From: Clostridium aceticum
GTDB lineage: Bacteria; Bacillota; Clostridia; Peptostreptococcales; Natronincolaceae
NCBI RefSeq assembly: GCF_001042715.1
Contig: NZ_CP009687.1
Coordinates: forward strand, 2,781,418-2,845,417
Length of the DNA: 64,000 nucleotides
Reading direction: 5' to 3'
The position numbers and the translations under genes were made by a program. Under the pieces are notes generated by a model. That model made no database searches and was not told the origin of the DNA. It worked only from the letters and a program-made list of their open reading frames with translations. This document shows, in pieces, positions 28,730-37,548 of the stretch. Position 1 is the stretch's first letter. Every line of letters starts with the position of its first letter.

Positions 28730-29638
28730 TTACGAACTTATCATTCCCAACGCTTCCTTTGCCATCTGATCATACTCCCCCATACCAGATACCAATGCAA
28801 ACTCAGCAATCGAAACCGGATATGCAGCGTCAAGTTCGATAATATGCTCTTTCATTTTAGGCCAGTAATATCCACCAGCTTCTTTATAAGCAAGAATCAG
28901 AGCTTCCAGCCCTCCTTCTCCAAAAGCCTTATAGTTAAAAACAAAGTCATTTGAAATATCTGTAACCTTAGCTTCAGTCCAGTCAATTAATCCAGTCACA
29001 TTACCATCTTTATCAATCATGGTATGTCCGGCGTGTACATCTCCATGAATTAGTCCCGTTTTCTTTGGCCACATTTCATCATCATCAATCCATGCCTGCC
29101 ATCTGTTCCATAGATTCTCACCCACACCAAACTTTGCTTTTACAACATCCATACGGTGTTTCATTGACATTCTTGCTTCTTCTGGTGTTTGCACTACCAG
29201 ACCAAGTTCAGCAGCTTTATCACTAGGTATGCTATGAAGTTCTACTAACACTCTGCCAAGAGACTTGTGAAATGATTCTGGAACATTGTTAATATCTATC
29301 TCCCAATCATAGTTTCCTATATTATGATCAATAGTTCCTGCTGGCACACCATCTAACTTCTTGTATGCTATTAGCTCATCTGTGTAAATAATCCAGTTTG
29401 GTGCCTGAAAAGATTTAACATACTGATTAACCAAATCTAATGCTTGTTTTTCTACCCTTGTTCTAGGCATAACATCTTCACGCCTAGGCAATCTTAAAAC
29501 CCAATCAGTTCCACTTTCATCTTGTGCAAATACAACTTGAAAATCAAGTCCAGATTCATTAAACTGCATTGTTTCTTCCTTTAGAATAATATTATGTTTT
29601 TTAGCTATTTCTATTACTTGTTTCATATCTTTACTCAT
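28730..29638 (-). CDS. mph: Macrolide 2'-phosphotransferase
   Basis: A 302-residue kinase-fold enzyme of the Mph family, which inactivates macrolides by phosphorylating the 2'-hydroxyl of desosamine. Diagnostic segments: [48 protein letters not shown], the catalytic loop [17 protein letters not shown], and the metal-binding [10 protein letters not shown]. The start is the ATG at 29638 after AGGAG. A hydrolase and a TetR regulator follow upstream on the same strand, probably as one resistance unit. Family placement is firm; the substrate range is inferred. Confidence 0.88.
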   Translation of the reverse strand: MSKDMKQVIEIAKKHNIILKEETMQFNESGLDFQVVFAQDESGTDWVLRLPRREDVMPRTRVEKQALDLVNQYVKSFQAPNWIIYTDELIAYKKLDGVPAGTIDHNIGNYDWEIDINNVPESFHKSLGRVLVELHSIPSDKAAELGLVVQTPEEARMSMKHRMDVVKAKFGVGENLWNRWQAWIDDDEMWPKKTGLIHGDVHAGHTMIDKDGNVTGLIDWTEAKVTDISNDFVFNYKAFGEGGLEALILAYKEAGGYYWPKMKEHIIELDAAYPVSIAEFALVSGMGEYDQMAKEALGMISS

Positions 29639-29666
29639 TCAAATCACTCCTATCTAAAATTTTTAT

Positions 29667-30506
29667 TCATAAATTTGCTGCATGCTTTGATACAGCATTA
29701 ATAATTTCATCCCAATCATTATGGTGAAACTCATGCCCTGTACCCTCTAAGGTAACCAATACTGCATTTGGTATAATTTCAGAAAGATGAATTCCATGCT
29801 CGTAGGGAATAATAGGGTCTTCTGTTCCGTGAATTACCAATGTAAGAACATTGATTTCATTAGTTTTTGACAAATATGAACCCCATCCTTTAATAAATCC
29901 ATGATTCTCCATACTCTGCAAATGAGTAGCTCTATCAAAGTCCTTTCTAGCCAAATTTCTTATTTTCTCTTCATTAAATGGATGCTTAGGCCCAGCAAGA
30001 ACTTTACTCCTATCTACAACATACCCTATAACTTTTTCTTTATCTTCCCAATTGTTGATGTTAATTCTGGCAAAGACTTCTGCTACTTTGCTATCCTTTT
30101 TAGGAAGATCAGGATCATAATTCGATGTCATAATTAGTGAAGCAGTGAGTAACCTGTATGGGTATTTAAGAGCTACTATCTGCGTAATGACTCCACCCAT
30201 AGACATACCGACTATGTGAGCCTTTAAAACCTTATACGCATCCAATACCTGAACTGCATCATCAGCCAAATCCTCAAAGGTATACTCTGGATGACCATAC
30301 TTGTACGTAATTGATTTACCTGTATCTCTATTATCATAACGTATAACATGAAACCCCTGATTGCTTAGCTTCTTACAAAAATCTTCTTCCCACCAAATCA
30401 TTGATGATGTAGCTCCCATAATTAACAAGATAGTTGGCTTATTAACATCTCCAAAACTCTCAGTACAGAGATGAACGCCGTTAAAATAAATTATATTTTC
30501 TTCGAT
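29667..30506 (-). CDS. Alpha/beta hydrolase with damaged start codon
   Basis: A soluble serine hydrolase with nucleophile elbow GMSMGG, Asp and His motifs LVIHGTEDPI and EGTGHEFHHND. The good frame extends 26 codons upstream of the first usable start (TTG at 30428), reading EENIIYFNGVHLCTESFGD and KPTILLIMGATSS, which completes the first strands of the fold. At the expected start position (30506-30504) the codon is ATC, eight bases after GGTGAT, where ATG would be expected. The gene may therefore be poorly expressed or dead. It lies between mph and the TetR gene. Confidence 0.75.
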   Translation of the reverse strand: MEENIIYFNGVHLCTESFGDVNKPTILLIMGATSSMIWWEEDFCKKLSNQGFHVIRYDNRDTGKSITYKYGHPEYTFEDLADDAVQVLDAYKVLKAHIVGMSMGGVITQIVALKYPYRLLTASLIMTSNYDPDLPKKDSKVAEVFARININNWEDKEKVIGYVVDRSKVLAGPKHPFNEEKIRNLARKDFDRATHLQSMENHGFIKGWGSYLSKTNEINVLTLVIHGTEDPIIPYEHGIHLSEIIPNAVLVTLEGTGHEFHHNDWDEIINAVSKHAANL

Positions 30507-30559
30507 GAATTATCACCACTTTTCTACTTTCATTTGATAATATCAAAACCCAGGCCAAA

Positions 30560-31159
30560 TCAAGGCAGAGCAATCCTATTAGCAACAGCTTCGAATAATA
30601 ACTCTTTAATCCTTTCATAATTGTATTGCTGTAAATCTTTCTTTTGAGCACCTATTAACCAAGCTGACCTTAAAACTCCGGCTATAACACCTGGATCATC
30701 ATCAATAATCTCATTAGATTCTTGACGCGACCTGATAAACTCCATAAGAGGGACGATGCTTCTTAGATTCTCTGAGCCAACATACTCTGGACTTAGCTTT
30801 CTAGATACAAGTTTGTACTCATCTAGGTCGTAAACCAACCTTTGAGTTAGAATCTTAGTTTCCAATTCCGAAGCCATTTCATTTAAGTATATTTTTATCG
30901 CTGAACGTATATCCTTAGCAGCAATAACCTTTGGCCAAACCTGCTTTTCAATTTGCTCTCCTTCATGTGCTAACAATTCCATATATAGCATTTCTTTTGA
31001 TTCAAAAAATATATAAAAAGAACTCTTTGCAATGCCAACTGATGAAGTGATATCCTCAAGAGAAGAACGCTTAAAGCCTTTATCTATAAAAAACCGATAT
31101 GCAACATTAAGCAATTCTTCTCGAATTTTTTCTTTTTCTAACTCTGTAAATTTAGCCAC
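30560..31159 (-). CDS. TetR-family regulator
   Basis: A 199-residue repressor. The N-terminal helix-turn-helix is YRFFIDKGFKRSSLEDITSS followed by VGIAKSSFYIFFESKEMLY; the rest is a helical ligand domain. A longer frame begins at an ATG at 31177, but that ATG lies inside the GGAGGT ribosome site, so the GTG at 31159 is the real start. A dyad just upstream (31188-31212) suggests autoregulation. It is first in order before the hydrolase and mph genes. Confidence 0.88.
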   Translation of the reverse strand: MAKFTELEKEKIREELLNVAYRFFIDKGFKRSSLEDITSSVGIAKSSFYIFFESKEMLYMELLAHEGEQIEKQVWPKVIAAKDIRSAIKIYLNEMASELETKILTQRLVYDLDEYKLVSRKLSPEYVGSENLRSIVPLMEFIRSRQESNEIIDDDPGVIAGVLRSAWLIGAQKKDLQQYNYERIKELLFEAVANRIALP

Positions 31160-31187
31160 AGTATAAAATACCTCCATTCAAAAACAT

Positions 31188-31212
31188 AAAAACAAAATAT
31201 TCATTTGTTTTT
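31188..31212. promoter_or_regulatory. Candidate TetR operator
   Basis: The inverted repeat AAAAACAAAAT (31188-31198) and ATTTGTTTTT (31203-31212) is centred about 40 bases upstream of the TetR start. The arms match except for one extra A. The position is right for autoregulation. Confidence 0.5.
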
Positions 31213-31418
31213 ATACTAACATGGATGTATGTCAAAATCAAGAAAATTAAGTTTTGATTAATATAAAGGTTATATTTTATGTCTAGTTCAAGTCCTGAAT
31301 TTAACTCAACGTTAGTTTATCAAAAAAGGCCGTTGTAGATATCCGATTTATCTCCTCAACCCTACGAATTTATCTAATCGGGTTCCTCAACCTGACCCAA
31401 TTTTTGACTAAAAAAACA

Positions 31419-31452
31419 CCCCCGATATGTTCCTATGAACACATATCGGGGG
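31419..31452. terminator. Strong hairpin terminator
   Basis: CCCCCGATATGT (31419-31430) pairs perfectly with ACATATCGGGGG (31441-31452). An A-run precedes it on the plus strand, giving a T-run on the minus strand. It lies on the tail side of rumA remnant copy F and may be the old terminator of that gene. Confidence 0.7.
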
Positions 31453-31479
31453 TTAGAGTTGAGTGGGCAGATTTACTTT

Positions 31480-31640
31480 CATTTATAAAACTCAGTATTT
31501 TCAAGGCTTTCCCATCTTTGCTTTTTCGTTATCAACACAATTGCCTCCACATTGGTTTTCATAGAAAGATGATAATATTTCGGGAATAAATACATTCCCT
31601 CCTTAGTGACCTAAGGGGGGTGATATATAAGGGTTTCAAA
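31480..31640 (-). pseudogene. rumA 3'-end remnant (copy F)
   Basis: The minus strand reads TNVEAIVLITKKQ at the core CTCCACATTGG (31545-31555); the usual His is Asn. The preceding tract ATATTATCATCTTTCTAT matches copies A, D and I. A decayed CCTTAG/CTAAGG hairpin near 31593-31620 is the counterpart of the strong one at 47188-47219. Confidence 0.65.
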
Positions 31641-31649
31641 CTTAAGTCA

Positions 31650-32150
31650 GGAATGATTAATTATTAATCAACTCTGCTTTTATTAGTGGTCTTCTTATTG
31701 CTGCTAATGATTCTGTATGTGTTAATGTGCCTTTAGGGTCTAATATCTCATTACCTTTGTCACTGAAGATTCCAGCATCTACAGTTCTTCTTACATAGAC
31801 TATTGCCCAATCGAATACTTCATTACTATCCACAAGTAATGTAGTTTATCTTCACTATTATCAACAATTTTAACTATATCCATTGCTTTTGCATACATTG
31901 TCATGGCCTCTCCTCTAGTTATGGTTGCACATGGCTTAAATGCTCCATCAGGATAACCTTTAATGATACCCAAATCATTCGCTTTTATAAGTAAATAATT
32001 CAGTCCTGCCCCCCTTTCCCTTTGTTTTTCTTTATCGTGAAGCCCTTATATACCCCATTCTAAATCTCTTGTTATAGCCCTATCATGAAGGCCCTCATCC
32101 ATATACCTTTGAGATAAGTTTATTGCATTTTCCCTCCAACCCTATATATG
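31650..32150 (-). pseudogene. SLH-domain protein C-terminal remnant
   Basis: The minus strand carries GIIKGYPDGAFKP, TITRGEAMTMYAKAMDIVKI and VYVRRTVDAGIFSDKGNEIL, then LTHTESLAAIRRPLIKAELI and NN-stop. This closely matches the end of the SLH protein at 47252-51400. Frameshifts interrupt it near 31840 and 32000. Together with remnant F it duplicates the 46990-47790 arrangement. Confidence 0.85.
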
Positions 32151-32287
32151 CTAAACTGAGTAAAATAGTTACCCAAGAGAATAAGAAAAATAGCGGGAAT
32201 TTTCTATTCAACAAAGATACAGAAATGTATGTATGTCCTGCTGGTCATATGAGTATTAAGAATGTGAAGAAACGTCCAAAAAAATGA
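32147..32287 (+). pseudogene. IS1182-like transposase fragment
   Basis: The plus strand reads FLFNKDTEMYVCPAGHMSIK followed by NVKKRPKK and a stop. It resembles the cysteine-containing region of IS1182-family transposases (usually YTCPxGH). Only a short internal piece remains. Confidence 0.55.
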
Positions 32288-32341
32288 AAGAGCATGGAAG
32301 AATTCTTTCCATACCCTTTTTTTAATTATACTCCTGAAACA

Positions 32342-32360
32342 GGCCACTTTTTCAGTGGCC
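32342..32360. terminator. Hairpin after SLH gene
   Basis: GGCCACT and AGTGGCC form a 7-base perfect stem with a 5-base loop, about 55 bases beyond the end of the SLH gene on the minus strand. It is a likely terminator. Confidence 0.55.
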
Positions 32361-32414
32361 TCTATTCCTACCCTCTCCTTTAAATACTCTGTTTTTTATA
32401 AACTTATGATTTAA

Positions 32415-34457
32415 TTATTTTAGCATACTCTCCAATTTGATAAGTACTGACATTAACTCCCCTCGTGTTAATGCTTTTTGAGGTGACATCGTAGTTGAAC
32501 TTGTGCCGCTTAAAAGCCTTGTGCTTACGCAATAGTCTATTGCTTCTTTATAAGATGAGCTTTGTATATCTGTAAAATACCGAACTTCTCGAGTGGCTTC
32601 CAGTCTGTCTTTTGTGATTTCATAAAGCACTTGGGCTAAAAGTTCTCTTGAGATAGGTGCATCTCCTAGCTGACTGATTGTCATTAGGGTTTCTTCACTT
32701 AGTTTTGATCCAATAGAAGCCATATGATTAAAGGCCCAGTGGTTTTTGTCATTTATGTATAGTTCTACTGTACTTCTTGGAAGCTTTGGTTCTGTTATGT
32801 TGTTTAGGAGTAATACCTTATCTAAAAAAACAAAGGTATCTGCTACTTTCAAAGGATTATCTGGTGCAAAGCTGCCGTCTGGCATACCTGCTACTAGCCC
32901 CAGTGATGCAGCCTCAATTATGCTTCCATAAGCCCAATGATCTAGCTTCACATCTGTAAAGCTTGGATTGTGGATTGGCTTTAAGAAAACTGTTCTGCTG
33001 ATCATAGAGTCATCTATTCCTAACTTTTGAAGAAGTTGTGGGTTGCCTAGTATCTCTTGCAGCTGTTTATCTGTAAACTTATTATTAGTAAAAACTTTAA
33101 GTTGCTCTAGTGTCAAATCTGTACTAAAAAATGTATATGGCATATATTCTTTAAACAGATTGATGATAGCTACTTTACCATCTTTACTTAGCCTATTAAT
33201 CACTTGCTCTGCATTGAGACTCAAAGTGCTAGTTCCACCTTCTGAACTACTCCGACCACTTGAACTACTTCCACCACCGGGACTATTCTGTTTCGATTTA
33301 GCTGTAAGTGTTACTTCTACTGGTACGCTTGCGTAGTCTGTTTGGTAATCCCCATTAAGCTGTTCGGTAAAAATTTTAAGTTTCCAACCATCTTCAAAAT
33401 CTCGAGGAATAGTAACCTCTGCTGTACCACTTCCATCTTCACTATTTGCTAACGACTTGATAGTACCGTAGTATTTTAGTGCATCGCTATTATCTGTTAT
33501 CATAGCCGAAAGGTATTGATTCGTACCAGTTATTGCTCCTTGATAGTTAATTTCTATTTCAGTATCTTCTCTTTGTATGTATTTGCTGGTTGTAGCTGCA
33601 CTAACTAAACCTTGATTACTATCTATAAGTGTTAACTTTATCTCATTATTTGTATGAACTACACGATTTAACATGCTATTTGGTGTTCCTGTTTTCACCC
33701 CATTTCCAGCTGCATCAGATGTAAAGAGCACATCAAACAAGTTGAGTTTGAAAGCAGGACGAACCCCCAATCTATCGCCTACATAGTTGCCATGGTAATC
33801 GATACTACCACTAGATCTGACAGACAACGCTGCGTCATACAGCTCTCCCGGCGTCCTCAGCCACCAGCTTTTTTTATACATTACATCATTTGGTGTCCCT
33901 CTAAATCCTTCAGCTTCTAGTGCAGCTCTATCACTTTCATTCATGCCAAAAGTGCCACCATCCTTCACTTCATCTAAAGATGGCAAAACTATTTTCTGAT
34001 TAGGGGTAAAGGTACCAGGGCTATTGTATCTACTTTCTTCCGTATTACTATAGATTAATATTTTCGCTTGTTCAACACTACTAAAAGCTGTAGTTAAAAA
34101 GCCCCCACTTGCAAATGAATGTTGGCTGTTAAGATACCTACAAATCTCTGCATCTGACCAGTTTCTATTGGCAGAAATTCCGTAGTTACTATATTCCAAG
34201 ATATACTCACTCATCAAGGTAGCCTTATCATCCCCCACTGCCATTACCCGCCACTTTATAGGGTCAGTCCCCTTATTCTTACCAAAATAAATGAATTGAC
34301 TTGTAGTATTTCTGCCATATACAGATTCTACAACCCCAAGCGGTATGTGTCTTTCAGCTGCTAATACTGGCACACTGATGGGGAATAAACTCATCAGCAT
34401 GATGAGTAAACTTATCAACATGGTATGTATCAGCAATAAGCTTATTCTCTTTTTCAC
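32415..34457 (-). CDS. SLH-anchored surface protein with DUF6273 domain
   Basis: A 680-residue exported protein. It has a signal peptide (1-33, ending VPVLAAE). A DUF6273-like domain spans about 40-245 (PIKWRVMAVGDDKATLMSEY, NRNWSDAEICRYLNSQ, KSWWLRTPGELYDAALSV, GDRLGVRPAFKLNL). A beta-rich segment follows, then a Ser/Gly linker (SPGGGSSSSGRSSSEGGTS near 392-412). The C-terminal part has SLH repeats (FTDVKLDHWAYGSIIEAASL, GMPDGSFAPDNPLKVAD), which bind cell-wall polymer. The start is a GTG at 34457 after GGAGG. Function beyond surface display is unknown. Confidence 0.88.
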   Translation of the reverse strand: MKKRISLLLIHTMLISLLIMLMSLFPISVPVLAAERHIPLGVVESVYGRNTTSQFIYFGKNKGTDPIKWRVMAVGDDKATLMSEYILEYSNYGISANRNWSDAEICRYLNSQHSFASGGFLTTAFSSVEQAKILIYSNTEESRYNSPGTFTPNQKIVLPSLDEVKDGGTFGMNESDRAALEAEGFRGTPNDVMYKKSWWLRTPGELYDAALSVRSSGSIDYHGNYVGDRLGVRPAFKLNLFDVLFTSDAAGNGVKTGTPNSMLNRVVHTNNEIKLTLIDSNQGLVSAATTSKYIQREDTEIEINYQGAITGTNQYLSAMITDNSDALKYYGTIKSLANSEDGSGTAEVTIPRDFEDGWKLKIFTEQLNGDYQTDYASVPVEVTLTAKSKQNSPGGGSSSSGRSSSEGGTSTLSLNAEQVINRLSKDGKVAIINLFKEYMPYTFFSTDLTLEQLKVFTNNKFTDKQLQEILGNPQLLQKLGIDDSMISRTVFLKPIHNPSFTDVKLDHWAYGSIIEAASLGLVAGMPDGSFAPDNPLKVADTFVFLDKVLLLNNITEPKLPRSTVELYINDKNHWAFNHMASIGSKLSEETLMTISQLGDAPISRELLAQVLYEITKDRLEATREVRYFTDIQSSSYKEAIDYCVSTRLLSGTSSTTMSPQKALTRGELMSVLIKLESMLK

Positions 34458-34516
34458 TCGTTCTCATCCTCCTTATATTGATTTAGTATTTCCAATCCTT
34501 CTTAAAAGCTGCTTCG

Positions 34517-35225
34517 CTAAAAATGCTCTTTTAGCTCTTTTAAATATCTATTTTTTCTATCGACATCAATCATTTGTAGATCTGACCCCTGCCCAACTTT
34601 ACAATGATCCTTGATTATATTTATAGCATCATGATCCGTTATCTGCCGGCTTTCTTTTATTTCTAAACATTTATCATCGTTATCTTGATTAATATACTCA
34701 ATAAATTTCCTTACAGCTTTTTCTCTATCTCCATTTAAAATATCAAGGGCATAGTCCCTATCAGTCTGATTTTTTTCTCCAATATAATCTGTATAATTTG
34801 TCCATAGATAGTCTTCAATTTTAGCTGCTATACCAGCTTTTACAGGATTCCGAAAGATATATCTTAGCACTGTTAGGAAGTATTCATCCTCCTCTACAGG
34901 CTCACTTTTAAATCGATCCTGAAATAAATTTCCTACTCTTCCATACTTCTTATTGTACCATAAAACGTAGCTGCCACATATCCTTCGCATAACAGTATCT
35001 AACGGCTCCTTATCTTCCATTAGTAACAGATGAAGATGGTTGCCCATTAGACAATAGGGTATAATTTGTACTTGCTAATCTCCCTGTATTTTTGTAAGGT
35101 TTCTATAAACTTATTGCTGTCTTCCTCTTCTTTAAACACAGTTTTACGATTGATTCCTCTCATAGCAATATGATATATTCCGCTTTTGCTTTTTTCCTTG
35201 GCATTCTTGGCATAAAAATCACCTC
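34517..35225 (-). pseudogene. RAYT-type transposase, frameshifted
   Basis: The first part (from about 35225) reads KNAKEKSKSGIYHIAMRGIN and FKEEEDSNKFIETLQKYREI. A frame change near 35068 leads into GNHLHLLLMEDKEPLDTVMR, YVLWYNKKYGRVGNLFQDRF and YIFRNPVKAGIAAKIEDY. The HUH motif NHLHLLL is intact, but the frameshift splits it from the N-terminus. It is related to, but clearly diverged from, the intact copy at 22541. Confidence 0.85.
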
Positions 35226-35255
35226 TATGACTTTTATATTACATGAACGGTCACG

Positions 35256-35307
35256 TGTTAATAACCCCGTCCTCTTGTCACCTTAATAACCTCGTCCCCT
35301 TGTCACC
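35256..35307. repeat. Tandem repeats at end of RAYT element
   Basis: Two units of about 25 bases, TTAATAACCCCGTCCTCTTG and TTAATAACCTCGTCCCCTTG, each followed by TCACC, lie directly beyond the RAYT start. They are analogous in place, though not in sequence, to those at 23317-23407. Confidence 0.65.
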
Positions 35308-35406
35308 CTTTTCTAAGATAGATGGAGAGATTAATTCCTTTTCTACATAATATTCAATTGCTTTTTTTGTAAGTTCTGTAATTTTACTTATTTCATTAAT
35401 CAACAT
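35308..35406 (-). pseudogene. MerR-family regulator N-terminal remnant
   Basis: From the ATG at 35406 the minus strand reads MLINEISKITELTKKAIEYY and VEKELISPSILEKG. This is the first two helices of a MerR-type DNA-binding domain. It ends abruptly at the RAYT-associated repeats, which evidently cut the gene. Its promoter is still in place (35425-35455). Confidence 0.75.
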
Positions 35407-35424
35407 TTTTATCACCTCTCTTAA

Positions 35425-35455
35425 ACCATAAGCTAACACCTAAGGTGATAGTCAA
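35425..35455 (-). promoter_or_regulatory. Orphan MerR-type promoter
   Basis: On the minus strand TTGACT (35455-35450) and TATGGT (35430-35425) are 19 bases apart. The spacer contains the dyad CACCTTAGGTG. The same geometry is found at 21954-21984. It drives the truncated MerR gene, so its activator is gone. Confidence 0.75.
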
Positions 35456-35534
35456 GAGTTTTAACGAATATTAATCATTTTCATTCTAATAAATATTTCA
35501 ACTATAAACCTTGTATCTTAGACTTGTAATATGA

Positions 35535-35978
35535 TTATTGATATTTTTTTAAAAGAATTCGGAATACAACAATGCCAGTAACATACATGAAAATCCAAAG
35601 AATACCAAGATATAGAACCAAAAATTTTGTCTCTAGAAATCCTAATGAACCAATGATTGAAAAAATAATAATCGAAATAGCAACAACTAAAAAAGTAATA
35701 ATATATGCAATTCTTCCAGAGCGATTTCTTAAATTTTCCTTAAGCTCATCTCTCAGATTTATTTTCTCTTTTTCCAGCTTAGTCTCATAAATTTCCTTGC
35801 GTTTTGGTGATGACCAGTAAAAGTATTTCCAAATCAAACTTAGACCTCCAACTAGACCCGCTCCAGAAAAGCCAAATAGTAAACTACCAATCGCATTTTC
35901 AGCACTTAATGCAAACCACAAACACGTAGCTCCGAATAAAATATAAAGCAGTCCTATATACAAGTTATTTTTCTTCAT
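35535..35978 (-). CDS. Small membrane protein of an XRE operon
   Basis: A 147-residue protein with four hydrophobic helices in two pairs (about 7-27, 33-50, 90-110 and 118-140) and a charged stretch between them (KRKEIYETKLEKEKINLRDE). No family is recognised. It is third in a three-gene overlapping operon. Its start overlaps the regulator gene and uses GGAGGTAAAGGAA. Confidence 0.75.
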   Translation of the reverse strand: MKKNNLYIGLLYILFGATCLWFALSAENAIGSLLFGFSGAGLVGGLSLIWKYFYWSSPKRKEIYETKLEKEKINLRDELKENLRNRSGRIAYIITFLVVAISIIIFSIIGSLGFLETKFLVLYLGILWIFMYVTGIVVFRILLKKYQ

Positions 35979-36186
35979 TTCCTTTACCTCCTTTATTATT
36001 TAAATAGAATATTTCTTCAATTTTTAATTCAAAAAGCTCTGCTATAGCAAAGGCTAATTCCAATGAAGGACTATATTTTTCGTTTTCAATGGCATTAATC
36101 GTTTGTCTTGTTACTCCAAGAGACTTCGCCATATCTTCTTGCCGCAGTCCAACGTCTTTTCTTAGTTTTTTTATGTTATTTTTCAT
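35965..36186 (-). CDS. XRE-family regulator
   Basis: A 73-residue helix-turn-helix protein (LRQEDMAKSLGVTRQTINAI, ENEKYSPSLELAFAIAELFE) of the compact type usually encoded with small membrane proteins. Both ends overlap the adjacent genes. Two palindromes flanking the operon promoter (36428-36492) are likely its operators. Confidence 0.88.
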   Translation of the reverse strand: MKNNIKKLRKDVGLRQEDMAKSLGVTRQTINAIENEKYSPSLELAFAIAELFELKIEEIFYLNNKGGKGNEEK

Positions 36187-36391
36187 TTTTGCTCATCTTC
36201 CATTTTAGAAAACTTTGAGTCCCAAGCAAAACAAGGTTTTGGGTAATTAAAAGAAAAAATGACAAACCCCTATTTCCATTTTGTATCCAGTCAAACATCA
36301 CCCAAATAAACAGAAACATAACCGTATAAAACCATGCCCATCTTACAGACTTCAAAGATATGCTCATTTCCATTTCATCCATTTTTCTCAT
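36176..36391 (-). CDS. Small two-helix membrane protein
   Basis: About 71 residues with two hydrophobic helices (WAWFYTVMFLFIWVMFDW and LSFFLLITQNLVLLGTQSF). A frame opens at 36400, but the ATG at 36391 is better placed after AAGGATG. It is first gene of the XRE operon and overlaps the regulator. The function is unknown. Confidence 0.7.
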   Translation of the reverse strand: MRKMDEMEMSISLKSVRWAWFYTVMFLFIWVMFDWIQNGNRGLSFFLLITQNLVLLGTQSFLKWKMSKNEK

Positions 36392-36427
36392 TACAATCAT
36401 CCTTCCATTAAGTCTTAAGTTGAAAAA

Positions 36428-36492
36428 TGTAAAAGTTGTTTTACATTTATAATAATAATATTAAGTCTAGTTAATGTCAAACATGTTTTACA
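36428..36492 (-). promoter_or_regulatory. XRE operon promoter between two operators
   Basis: TGTAAAAGTTGTTTTACA (36428-36445) is a perfect TGTAAAA-N4-TTTTACA dyad. A second, imperfect copy reads TGTAAAACATGTTTGACA on the minus strand (36492-36475). The -35 TTGACA (36480-36475) and -10 TATTAT (36457-36452), spaced 17, lie between and within them. Repression by the XRE protein is inferred. Confidence 0.7.
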
Positions 36493-36514
36493 TTAAGCTT
36501 TAACCCTAAATTAT

Positions 36515-36985
36515 AAAAACCGACTCAGATCATCCATCCAAGTCAGCCAGATAATCCCTTATTATTCCTCATTACACTCCTTCTCCGTTCCATCCATAAA
36601 CATTATGATAATCCTCCCCGTTTCATAAACCTTGAGGTGGTCTAAAGTTCTTAAAATAAAGTCTGTATCGATATCTTTAGTGTATTTTGCTCCTTATGCC
36701 ATATTGGTAAACTCTGCGAGAGCTTCCCATTTCCTCTTTAGCTCTTCACGATTGTCAAGTAATACGTTCCGAGAGAATATACAGGAATCTATAAGTATCG
36801 CTTTATTGATGTGTCTGTTGATTCAACCTTGTACACCTTGAACTTTATATCTTTCTTAGCATTACCAGACCTTCTTGTATTGGTTCTTTGTCTTTTAGAT
36901 TTTTCCCCTAAATGCTTGATTCAAGAATTATAGACTAATTTTCCTACATAAGATTTTTCTCAATATATTTCAGTAATTCAATACT
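36515..36985 (-). pseudogene. Serine-recombinase-like C-terminal remnant (second copy)
   Basis: This is the longer copy of the 5340-5700 segment. The minus strand reads KHLGEKSKRQRTNTRRSGNA, VYKVESTDTSIKRYL, then NREELKRKWEALAEFTNMA, KYTKDIDTDFILRTLDHLKV and MFMDGTEKECNEE-stop, with at least two frame changes. It resembles the tail of large serine recombinases, but I am not certain of the family. Confidence 0.5.
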
Positions 36986-37044
36986 TTTACAATTTCGCAA
37001 AACACCTTAATTCTGCGAAATTTCTTCCCTCCCTCTAAAGAAAA

Positions 37045-37250
37045 ATCCCTCAAACTTAGTCTGAGGGAACATATATACATCATTAAATTTTATCAAAAAC
37101 CTTCTAACCACTGATTCCAACTTATTTCTTCTCTATCAAAACACAACACTCAACATGGGTCGAGTTGATTGAATTGATGTCAAAAGGCGAATTTTGACCC
37201 CGACGTATGCGGGAACATGTCAATTAGATTTTTGGTGCTTTTAGAAAAAT
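37045..37250 (-). pseudogene. rumA 3'-end remnant (copy H) with terminator
   Basis: The core CTCAACATGG lies at 37149-37158, and the minus strand reads DINSINSTHVECCVLIEKK-stop. IDMFPHTSGSKFAF lies upstream in another frame, as at copy B. The terminator hairpin CCCTCAAAC ... CTGAGGG is at 37047-37067. Copies B and H are near-identical over about 130 bases. Confidence 0.75.
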
Positions 37251-37284
37251 GGTCGTATGGGGGGAACATATCCATAACCCACTA

Positions 37285-37548
37285 TTAATCATTATCATTT
37301 TCTAATGGAGTCTCTAATGTGGTATCATTTCTTTCATCTTGTTTCTTGCAGTTAAATAACAACCTAATATCAAACTTTTTTATTTCATCTAAATGTTCAA
37401 GTAATATACTCTGCATTTTTGCATTTATTGAACAATCAAAATAAGCTGTTTCAAACCATGTTTTTGCTCGCTTATAGTCTCCAAGATGTATGTATTTATT
37501 TGTCAATTTAGTAAATAGAGCTATATCAAATAATACATTGAATCGCAC
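37285..37548 (-). CDS. Hypothetical protein, possibly truncated
   Basis: An 87-residue frame (YIHLGDYKRAKTWFETAYFD, SILLEHLDEIKKFDIRLLFN) with a helical, tetratricopeptide-like look and an acidic end. The same frame continues upstream to about 37620 as WDIENIDKTLSEYISNRYKK without a good start, so it may be the tail of a longer gene. Just before that, SKQYDVEFKKD (about 37670-37640) resembles the start of an IS3 OrfA. No function is assigned. Confidence 0.4.
   Translation of the reverse strand: MRFNVLFDIALFTKLTNKYIHLGDYKRAKTWFETAYFDCSINAKMQSILLEHLDEIKKFDIRLLFNCKKQDERNDTTLETPLENDND

Noticed and set aside
32777-32959. Plus-strand frames over the SLH and chemoreceptor genes
   Set aside because: They are antisense shadows of long, well-supported minus-strand genes.
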